A stretch of 64,000 nt of DNA from NCBI RefSeq assembly GCF_019635155.1, contig NZ_JAHBZY010000006.1:62001-126000 (forward strand), in the 5' to 3' direction. Every line of letters starts with the position of its first letter. Positions within the stretch are counted from its first letter, which is position 1. The stretch comes from Nitrosomonas sp. GTDB lineage: Bacteria; Pseudomonadota; Gammaproteobacteria; Burkholderiales; Nitrosomonadaceae. The translations under genes and the position numbers were made by a program. Under the pieces are notes generated by a model. That model searched no databases and had not been told where the DNA came from. It saw nothing but the letters and a program-made list of their open reading frames with translations. Shown here in pieces: positions 27,608 to 34,969 of this stretch.

Positions 27608-28555
27608 ATGGAAGCGACCGATTTTCCGGTTGGCGGCGGTCAGCCTTCGCGTTCCAAGTCCTGGTATGTAACGGCCGATGAAAAGCCGCGCGGTTTTATT
27701 CGCGCTCATGTATTGGAAGAACTGTGGTTTCATACCGGTACGGCCTGTAATTTATCGTGCCCTTTTTGCCTGGAGGGCTCCAAGCCCGGCGACGACCGCT
27801 TGCAATTGATGCGTTTTGACGATGCCAGGCCTTATATCGACGAAGCTTTGACGCTGGGCATCAGGCAGTTTTCCTTTACCGGCGGCGAACCGTTTGTAAA
27901 CAAAGATTTGATTCGCATCCTGGATTATGCGCTGCGGCATCGGCCCTGCATGGTATTGACCAACGCCACCGAACCCTTGATAAAGCGCTTGCCGCAATTG
28001 CATGCTTTGCTCGAATGTCCGCAACCGTTGCATTTTCGCATCAGTCTCGATCATTTTTTGGCGGAACAGCATGATAAAAATCGCGGGGAAGGAATGTTTT
28101 CAATGGCGCTGGATGGATTGAACGCATTGCATGCCATGGGTTTCGGCGTATCGGTCGCGAGTCAGAGGATTGCCGGGATGCCGGCGTCGAAAGTTGCGAA
28201 ATGTTTTGCGGAGGTTTTTCGCGGCGCCGGTTTGCCGTCGGATCTGCCGCGCATGGAGTTTCCCGAATTTTATCCGCCGGGTATCACGGTCACCGCGCCG
28301 CAGATCACCCAAAGTTGCATGGTTGATTACCAGACTGAAAAAACGCGCCGCGGATTTATGTGCGCTTTCAGCCGTATGGTGGTGAAAAACAGCGGGAAAT
28401 GTAAGGTGTATGCGTGCACGCTGGTCGACGACGATGCCGATTACGCGTTAGGGGAAACACTGGCGCAAAGCCTGCAAGTACCGGTCAGTATGAAACATCA
28501 CCGCTGCTATAGCTGTTTTCAGTTCGGCGCGACTTGCAGTGAAATGAAACGTTGA
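27608..28555 (+). CDS. Radical SAM enzyme in arsenic cluster, not canonical ArsS
   Basis: A protein of 315 aa from ATG 27608; a GTG at 27596 is possible. The 4Fe-4S motif is CNLSCPFC (C47, C51, C54), followed by FSFTGGEPFVNKDL. The C-terminus has further cysteines (CAFSRM, CKVYACTL, CYSCFQFGATC) suggesting an auxiliary cluster. Canonical ArsS, which joins adenosyl to dimethylarsinous acid, carries a CNQACxHCH-type motif and a different C-terminal domain; this protein lacks them. It abuts arsM and the next gene, so it belongs to the operon. Reaction unknown. Confidence 0.75.
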   Translation: MEATDFPVGGGQPSRSKSWYVTADEKPRGFIRAHVLEELWFHTGTACNLSCPFCLEGSKPGDDRLQLMRFDDARPYIDEALTLGIRQFSFTGGEPFVNKDLIRILDYALRHRPCMVLTNATEPLIKRLPQLHALLECPQPLHFRISLDHFLAEQHDKNRGEGMFSMALDGLNALHAMGFGVSVASQRIAGMPASKVAKCFAEVFRGAGLPSDLPRMEFPEFYPPGITVTAPQITQSCMVDYQTEKTRRGFMCAFSRMVVKNSGKCKVYACTLVDDDADYALGETLAQSLQVPVSMKHHRCYSCFQFGATCSEMKR

Positions 28556-30715
28556 ATGATGGGACACCGTGGGTGGGCGCTGATTCTTCTGGGCTTACTG
28601 ACCGGTTTGTTTTTTATTTTCGATGGGGGGCGCTTCTTCACGCTGCAAATGCTTGCAGAACACCGTGAAATCTTGCAGCAGGCGTATCGGGACGATCCGT
28701 TTGCGATAATCGGTAGCTTCTCAGTTATCTATATTGCGATGGCGGCCTTGTCGTTTCCCGGAGCAGCGGTGCTGAGTCTGGCCGGTGGCGCCTTGTTCGG
28801 CGTATGGATCGGAGTGCCGGTGGTTCTAATCTCGGCCACCATTGGCGCCACATTGGCGTTCTGGATGGCGCGGTATTTGTTGCGCGATGCCGTGCAGCGG
28901 CGTTTCGGCGACCGCTTGGCAACGATCAACAAGGGCTTGGAACGCGATGGCATATTCTATTTATTTTCTCTGCGGCTGGCGCCGGTTTTTCCATTCTTTC
29001 TGATCAATCTGCTGATGGGGTTGACCGTTTTGCCCAGCATCACTTATTTCTGGGTCAGTTTGATCGGTATGTTCGCCGGAACCGTCGTGTATGTGAATGC
29101 GGGTACGCAATTGGCAGCCATCAACCAATTGTCGGATGTGATGTCGCCGATGATGATCATGTCATTTACGTTGCTGGCGTTGTTTCCATGGCTGGCGCGC
29201 TGGGGTATCGAGTTGGTTAAAACCCGCCGGTTGTATGCGCGTTGGCCTAAGCCCGTGCAGTTTGACCGGAATTTGGTGGTGATCGGCGCCGGCGCCGCAG
29301 GGTTGGTCAGTGCCTATGTTGCCGCTGCGGTGCGCGCCAAGGTGACATTGATCGAACGTCATAAAATGGGTGGCGACTGCCTCAATTACGGTTGCGTGCC
29401 GTCTAAAGCGCTGATTCGTACCGCTACATTTCTGCAGCAAGCAAGAAACGCCGCTTCGCTGGGAATTCAACAAGCCGGTATGACTTATGACTTTGCGGAG
29501 GTAATGGCGCGGGTGCAACGTGTCGTCAAAACTGTCGAGCCCCATGATTCAGTGGAGCGTTACACTAATCTCGGCGTGGAAGTGTTGCACGGCAATGCAA
29601 CCATCGTATCGCCGTGGGCGGTGGAAGTGAACGGTCAAACGCTGACCACGCGTGCGATCGTCATTGCTACCGGCGCGCGTCCGCTGGTGCCGGATATTCC
29701 CGGGTTGCAAGCCATACGTTACTACACTTCCGATACCATCTGGGCATTGACCGAGCGGCCGCAGCGATTAATCGTACTCGGCGGTGGTCCGGTCGGTTGC
29801 GAATTGGCGCAGGCTTTCGCGCGGCTGGACTGCAATGTCACGCAGATTATCCGCAGCGATTTGTTGCCGCGTGAAGATGCCGATGCCGTGGCGCTGGTTA
29901 AAACGGCATTACAAGCCGATGGCGTAACTCTGCTGACGCATACCGAGACGGTGTGCTGCGTGCAGCAGGGCGACGAACAATTCTTGACGGTACGCAAGCA
30001 AGACGGCGAGGAAATGAAATTGCCGTTTGACGCATTATTGTGCGCGGTTGGCCGGGTTGCGCGTACCGAAGGTTTCGGCCTGGAGCAGCTCGGCATTGCG
30101 ATTTCCCCACAGCGCACAATCGAAACCAATGGTTGGTTGCAGACTGTTTATCCCAATATTGTCGTATGCGGTGATGCCGCCGGGCCTTACCAGTTCACGC
30201 ACACCGCCGCGCATCAGGCGTGGTACGCCTCGGTGAATGCGTTGTTCGGTTCGATCAAACGCTTCAAGGTTGATTATTCCGTGATTCCATGGGTGACTTT
30301 CACCGATCCGGAAGTCGCACGCGCCGGTTTGTCGGAAAAGGAAGCGCAAGCGCGGCATATTGCCTACGAAGTAACGCATTTTGATCTCTCGGAATTGGAT
30401 CGCGCCATCGCTGATGAAGCCGCGTATGGTTTTGTCAAAGTACTGACCATACCGGGCAGCGATCGCATTCTCGGTGTCAGTATCGTCAGCAGGCATGCCA
30501 GCGATTTACTGGCGGAATTTGTGCTGGCAATGAAGCATGGATTGGGTTTAAACAAGATACTGAGCACCATTCATGCTTATCCGACCTGGCCGGAAGCGAA
30601 TAAATACGCAGCTGGTGCTTGGAAGCGTGCGCATGCGCCGCAACGGTTGCTGAAATGGCTGGAACGGTATCATGCGCGGCGGCGGGGAAAAGCTGCGATC
30701 CCGGTTGATTCTTAG
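28556..30715 (+). CDS. TVP38/TMEM64 membrane domain fused to a mercuric-reductase-like flavin oxidoreductase
   Basis: A protein of 719 aa. Residues 1 to about 225 are a polytopic SNARE-associated (TVP38/DedA-like) domain with FPGAAVLSLAGGALFG and RLAPVFPFFLINLLMG. From about 238 follows a pyridine-nucleotide disulfide oxidoreductase: FAD site VVIGAGAAGLVSAY, redox disulfide in GGDCLNYGCVPSKAL (C275/C280), NAD site VLGGGPVGCELAQAF, and the dimerisation domain with HAYPTWPEANKY. The start abuts the radical SAM stop, and it overlaps the opposite gene by 4 bp. I infer membrane-tethered reduction linked to the arsenic pathway; the substrate is unknown. Confidence 0.85.
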   Translation: MMGHRGWALILLGLLTGLFFIFDGGRFFTLQMLAEHREILQQAYRDDPFAIIGSFSVIYIAMAALSFPGAAVLSLAGGALFGVWIGVPVVLISATIGATLAFWMARYLLRDAVQRRFGDRLATINKGLERDGIFYLFSLRLAPVFPFFLINLLMGLTVLPSITYFWVSLIGMFAGTVVYVNAGTQLAAINQLSDVMSPMMIMSFTLLALFPWLARWGIELVKTRRLYARWPKPVQFDRNLVVIGAGAAGLVSAYVAAAVRAKVTLIERHKMGGDCLNYGCVPSKALIRTATFLQQARNAASLGIQQAGMTYDFAEVMARVQRVVKTVEPHDSVERYTNLGVEVLHGNATIVSPWAVEVNGQTLTTRAIVIATGARPLVPDIPGLQAIRYYTSDTIWALTERPQRLIVLGGGPVGCELAQAFARLDCNVTQIIRSDLLPREDADAVALVKTALQADGVTLLTHTETVCCVQQGDEQFLTVRKQDGEEMKLPFDALLCAVGRVARTEGFGLEQLGIAISPQRTIETNGWLQTVYPNIVVCGDAAGPYQFTHTAAHQAWYASVNALFGSIKRFKVDYSVIPWVTFTDPEVARAGLSEKEAQARHIAYEVTHFDLSELDRAIADEAAYGFVKVLTIPGSDRILGVSIVSRHASDLLAEFVLAMKHGLGLNKILSTIHAYPTWPEANKYAAGAWKRAHAPQRLLKWLERYHARRRGKAAIPVDS

Positions 30716-31572
30716 TTTACAAAAATTTCCGATACATTTTCCATCTTGCCATCGACGATCTCGCTGAAGGTCTGCTCGATGCTGGCATTCGGCAGGCGCT
30801 TGATCAGCACTTTGTCGCCCATGTTTCCGGATTCTCTGAGTTGCAAGCGATGGCGCGAGTGCTCTTGCATCGGAATGGCGGCGGACGATTGCAGCACAAG
30901 TGCTTCGCGTTGCCCCGGCAATGTGACGTTGCCGATGGATTTGAATTGCACGGTGTTATCCAAGTCGGTGATGTAGATTGCGCGTTTGGACAGTTCGCCG
31001 AGAATATAATAATTCCAGAACGTCCGGTTGGCGCCGAAACGGATGAAAAATTTACGCGCGGCTTCATCCACTTGATCGGAGCACAATCCTTGCGCATTGG
31101 CATCAATATTCATTTGCACGATGAACACCGGCTTTACGAACAGATCTTTACGATCCAGAATGCTTGCCAACGGATCGATCGCCATGTCCATCCATGAATC
31201 TTCCGCAACGTTTGTGCCACGATGCAGCAATTGTTTACCTGCTGCATCCGGCGTGATTATCCGGTTATCGAAAAAAAGTATCGATTGATCGGGTGGTGCG
31301 CCCGGTACCGTATAGCGCAGGAAGTTGGGGTCCTTGGAAAAAACCTTGAAAGTCAATGTCAGGTTGTCGGCGGCATGAAGGCGCAGAATATCGATAGTGT
31401 CATGGTCAAAATAGACCGCTACACCGCTTTCGGAAGATTTGAGCAGCAGACCTGCATTGCGCAGCGACGCGGTGCAGGGGCCGGTGGGAACGAATTCGAG
31501 CATTTTGCAGCCGTGACCTGAGAAATAGTCATGTTCAATGGTGATACTGAAGAGCGGACGGTAAGCACCCAT
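30712..31572 (-). CDS. Conserved partner of a DUF4255 (injection-system-type) protein
   Basis: A protein of 286 aa, beta-rich, no signal peptide. I recognise no named domain. It sits 33 bp after the DUF4255 gene on the same strand, and proteins of this look occur beside DUF4255 genes in extracellular contractile injection system loci (recollection, not verified). Its stop codon overlaps that of the convergent oxidoreductase gene. A structural or assembly role is an inference from the neighbour only. Confidence 0.55.
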   Translation of the reverse strand: MGAYRPLFSITIEHDYFSGHGCKMLEFVPTGPCTASLRNAGLLLKSSESGVAVYFDHDTIDILRLHAADNLTLTFKVFSKDPNFLRYTVPGAPPDQSILFFDNRIITPDAAGKQLLHRGTNVAEDSWMDMAIDPLASILDRKDLFVKPVFIVQMNIDANAQGLCSDQVDEAARKFFIRFGANRTFWNYYILGELSKRAIYITDLDNTVQFKSIGNVTLPGQREALVLQSSAAIPMQEHSRHRLQLRESGNMGDKVLIKRLPNASIEQTFSEIVDGKMENVSEIFVN

Positions 31573-31605
31573 AGTCTGATCAATCCATAAATTTTTACGT
31601 CACGA

Positions 31606-32175
31606 TTATTTAACCAGCGGTTTCGGTTCGCCAACAACCGCGGTGCGGCCCACGATATCCTCGGCGTCGAAAGCAACCATGCGGACGCGATAGACAATCG
31701 AAGGGAGATATTTGCCGCCCAGGGCGCCCCACAAATTGCTTAAGTCCTGAATGGAAAGATTCTCGATATCCAGAATCAGTTTTTCGATACGTGAATCCAG
31801 TTCAGGCACCGATTGCTGATTGATCACGTGGTTTTTCTGAAAAAAACTGATGGTGCTGGACAGGAATTTTAATGCTTCAGGATAGTTGTTACCGGTGAAA
31901 TTGGCCGTCATCATCAAGTAGATGTTGAAATAGAGCGGTAGGCTGTTTTGTACCTCGCGATCGCCGACTTCGTGGAGGTTGACATTGCGGAACGGAACCG
32001 CATCCTTCTCGATATTGACCAGAAAAATGACCAGTTTGTTGCTGACATTGGTGGCGACGGTGCCATCCAGTTCCAGCAAATTGGATACCACCACCACATC
32101 TTCGTTGAGGTTGTAAATACGGCGAAAGTGTTGATTCAATTGCGTTGCGAGTAGTTGTACGGTGAGGTTGATCAT
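31606..32175 (-). CDS. DUF4255 (Pvc16 N-terminal-like) protein
   Basis: A protein of 189 aa. The opening (INLTVQLLATQLNQHFRRI), then EVGDREVQNSLPLYFNIYLMMTANF and YPEALKFLSSTISFFQKNHV match the DUF4255/Pvc16-N family, found in contractile injection systems (eCIS) and related phage-tail-like particles, where it is proposed to cap or finish the tube/sheath. No sheath, tube, baseplate or ATPase genes of such a system are nearby, so this is an orphan pair with the downstream gene. Confidence 0.72.
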   Translation of the reverse strand: MINLTVQLLATQLNQHFRRIYNLNEDVVVVSNLLELDGTVATNVSNKLVIFLVNIEKDAVPFRNVNLHEVGDREVQNSLPLYFNIYLMMTANFTGNNYPEALKFLSSTISFFQKNHVINQQSVPELDSRIEKLILDIENLSIQDLSNLWGALGGKYLPSIVYRVRMVAFDAEDIVGRTAVVGEPKPLVK

Positions 32176-32208
32176 AGAGGAGCGCGGTAATAAGTGAATG
32201 GAAAAGGG

Positions 32209-33729
32209 TTAGCGCCGTTTTCGTCCGAGCATCGAGCCAAGTAAGCCGCGAGTGATTTCACGTGCGATTGATGAGCCGACGGAACGGGCGGCGCTTTTTG
32301 CGAATGCGTCGATCATTCCTTCCCGCCGCCCGCCGCGTTTGCCGGTTGATCCCAATAATAGATCGCTCAGATCGGGCCAAAAGGTATTGGTTGCAGAGTT
32401 CTTCGAATCCTGCGAATCCGTGGTTCCAGGCGAATCGGCAGCAGGATGCCCGATACCGGCTCGTTTTTGCAACAATTCAAAGGCGCTTTCCCGGTCAACG
32501 GCTTGCTCATACACACCGGCTACAAGCGAGGATTGCATCAATTGTACGCGTTCTTGCGTTGAGATGGGACCGATCTGGCTGACAGGCGGCAATATGAAAG
32601 CGCGCTGCGTGATAGCCGGTGTGCCGCCGGTATCGAGAAACGAGACTAACGCTTCACCGACGGAGAGTTCCAGAATTGCTTGTTTGATGTTCAAGTGCGG
32701 ATTGGGCCGCATGGTTTCGGCGATGATAGTGACCGCTTTTTGATCGCGTGGTGTAAATGCACGCAATGCATGCTGGATGCGATTACCGAGTTGCGCCAAT
32801 ATTTTTTGCGGGATATCCAGCGGATTTTGCGTGACGAAATAGATACCGACTCCTTTTGAACGGATCAGGCGTACCACTTGCTCGATTTTTTCCAATAGCG
32901 CAGGCGAGGCCATGTTGAAAAGCAGATGCGCTTCGTCAAAGAAGAATACCAACTTGGGTTTGTCGCGATCGCCGCATTCCGGCAGATGATCGTATAACTC
33001 GGATAACAACCATAACAGGAAGCAACTGTACAGCCGTGGCGAATTGAGTAATTTTTCAGCGGCCAGGATATTGATGACGCCTTGGCCATCGATGGTTTGC
33101 ATTAAATCTTCGATAGCGAGCATCGGTTCACCAAAGAATCGATCGCCACCCTGTGCCTCAATTTGCAGCAAGGCTCGCTGGATTGCGCCGATCGAAGCGG
33201 GCGAGACATTGCCGTATCGGGTTTTAAACGTATCCGCGTTATCTCCGGCAAACTGAAGCAAGGCGCGCAAATCCTTCAAGTCGAGCAATAACAAGCCTTG
33301 ATCGTCGGCTACTCTGAAAATCAGCGTCAGAACGCCTTCCTGTGTTTCGTTCAAGTTCAGCAGGCGTGAGAGCAGCAGTGGCCCCATATCGGAAATTGTC
33401 GCGCGTAGCGGATGGCCGCTTTCCTGCAGCACATCCCATAATGTTACCGGAAAGCCTTGCCAGCTTGGTTCATCCAGTTGCAATTTTTCCAAGCGCGTTT
33501 TCAGTTTGTCAGACAGCACCCCGGGTTTGCTGATGCCTGTCAGGTCGCCTTTAATGTCGGCCATAAAAACCGGTACGCCGATGCTGGAAAAGCTTTCCGC
33601 CATTTTTTGCAGCGTCACGGTTTTGCCGGTGCCGGTTGCGCCGGTAATGCAGCCGTGCCGCGTGGCCATCGCGGGTAAAAGTGCTAATTCTGCGGTATTG
33701 GTTGCGGCGATGATCAATGAATTTACCAT
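32209..33729 (-). CDS. HerA-like ATPase of the DUF853 (YjgR) family
   Basis: A protein of 506 aa with Walker A GATGTGKTVT (residues 30-39), Walker B-like KLVFFFDEAHLLF, and GVGIYFVTQNPLDIP. The family is helicase-like and widespread, with no settled function. The C-terminus is basic (RGLLGSMLGRKRR). Located 33 bp upstream of the DUF4255 gene on the same strand, so the three may share a transcript; whether this reflects function is unclear because DUF853 genes are usually found alone. Confidence 0.88.
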   Translation of the reverse strand: MVNSLIIAATNTAELALLPAMATRHGCITGATGTGKTVTLQKMAESFSSIGVPVFMADIKGDLTGISKPGVLSDKLKTRLEKLQLDEPSWQGFPVTLWDVLQESGHPLRATISDMGPLLLSRLLNLNETQEGVLTLIFRVADDQGLLLLDLKDLRALLQFAGDNADTFKTRYGNVSPASIGAIQRALLQIEAQGGDRFFGEPMLAIEDLMQTIDGQGVINILAAEKLLNSPRLYSCFLLWLLSELYDHLPECGDRDKPKLVFFFDEAHLLFNMASPALLEKIEQVVRLIRSKGVGIYFVTQNPLDIPQKILAQLGNRIQHALRAFTPRDQKAVTIIAETMRPNPHLNIKQAILELSVGEALVSFLDTGGTPAITQRAFILPPVSQIGPISTQERVQLMQSSLVAGVYEQAVDRESAFELLQKRAGIGHPAADSPGTTDSQDSKNSATNTFWPDLSDLLLGSTGKRGGRREGMIDAFAKSAARSVGSSIAREITRGLLGSMLGRKRR

Positions 33730-33889
33730 CTCGTCAATTAAAAAATACTGTCTGTCGCGACTAATTGTATGTCAAACTTCAGCAAAGACAATAAAAACAT
33801 GTCGGTAAATAAATGCTATTTTGTATGTCCGAAAGAATTCTTTGTTCGATGAACAATGCGTCTTGATTAACTGTCGGATTAAAATTTGC

Positions 33890-34888
33890 GTGAATAAAAA
33901 ACTGATTTGCGGTGATATTGGCGGCACCAAAACCATTTTGCAATTGGTCGAAATAACCGAAGGCAACGGCCAGGAGCGCTTGATTCAACGCTATCATAGC
34001 GCGGACTTTAAAACCTTCTCCGAAATCCTGAAAGACTTTCTGAATCAAGCCGGGATTTCCGGTCAACCCCATGTGGCTTGTTTTGCAGTGGCGGGGCCGA
34101 TTGTAGAACAGCAGGCGAAACTGACGAATTTGCCGTGGCAGCTTAGCAGTGAGGATCTTTCGTCGGAATTTTCAATTCCCATGGTGAAACTGCTCAACGA
34201 TTTTGAAGCGGTTGCCGTGGCGATCGAACATATGCCGTCCAGCGATTTGCTGACTTTGCAAGCCGGGCAAGCGCACCCGCGGGCCATGCGCGTTGTGTTG
34301 GGTGCGGGAACCGGCATGGGAGTGGCCTGGCTGGCTTGGTTGCATGACCGTTATCACGCACTGCCCACGGAAGCGGGGCATATTGATTTTGCGCCGGTTG
34401 ATTCGCTGCAGATTCAGTTATTGGAAGCGCTCCACCAGCGATTGAGTCATGTATCGGTTGAGCGGATATTATCCGGATCGGGATTGACAAATATTTTTAA
34501 ATTTCTGCAAGAAAACGATGCTGAGAATTTTCATTCGAACCCGATCGAACTCGGGGAGGATAGCGGCGCGGCCATTACGTCACTGGCTCTGATTCATCAT
34601 CATCCGGTGGCGATTCAATCGCTGGAACTGTTTGCTGAGATTTATGGCGCGTATGCCGGTAATCTGGCGCTCGCCGGGTTATGCCGCGGCGGCGTTTATC
34701 TTGCCGGCGGAATTGCGCCGAAAATTGCCGACGTGCTGTGTTCGGGCGGTTTTATCAGGGCATTTTGCGCTAAAGGACGATTCTCCGCATTGCTGCGCGA
34801 GATTCCGGTGCATATCATCACCAATCCGCAAGCAGGTTTGTCAGGCGCGCAACAAGAAGCGCAGCGCTTGCTTAATCGCGCTGGTTAA
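33890..34888 (+). CDS. glk: Glucokinase
   Basis: A protein of 332 aa from GTG 33890, which gives the normal Glk length; the frame continues upstream to a TTG at 33821 without family sequence. LICGDIGGTKTILQ is the ATP phosphate site, VACFAVAGPI, LLNDFEAVAVAI, and VVLGAGTGMGVAWL follow, with EAGHIDF and the LAGGIAPKI adenosine motif near the end. It phosphorylates glucose to glucose-6-phosphate. It is followed by glgP, so glucose released from glycogen-type reserves could be routed here. Confidence 0.92.
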   Translation: MNKKLICGDIGGTKTILQLVEITEGNGQERLIQRYHSADFKTFSEILKDFLNQAGISGQPHVACFAVAGPIVEQQAKLTNLPWQLSSEDLSSEFSIPMVKLLNDFEAVAVAIEHMPSSDLLTLQAGQAHPRAMRVVLGAGTGMGVAWLAWLHDRYHALPTEAGHIDFAPVDSLQIQLLEALHQRLSHVSVERILSGSGLTNIFKFLQENDAENFHSNPIELGEDSGAAITSLALIHHHPVAIQSLELFAEIYGAYAGNLALAGLCRGGVYLAGGIAPKIADVLCSGGFIRAFCAKGRFSALLREIPVHIITNPQAGLSGAQQEAQRLLNRAG

Positions 34889-34969
34889 TCAAGCCGATGG
34901 TGGCTTGGTTGCCGATATGCGATAAACTTGACGATTGCCGATCATTATTTTTAGTTTTGGAGAACTCGA

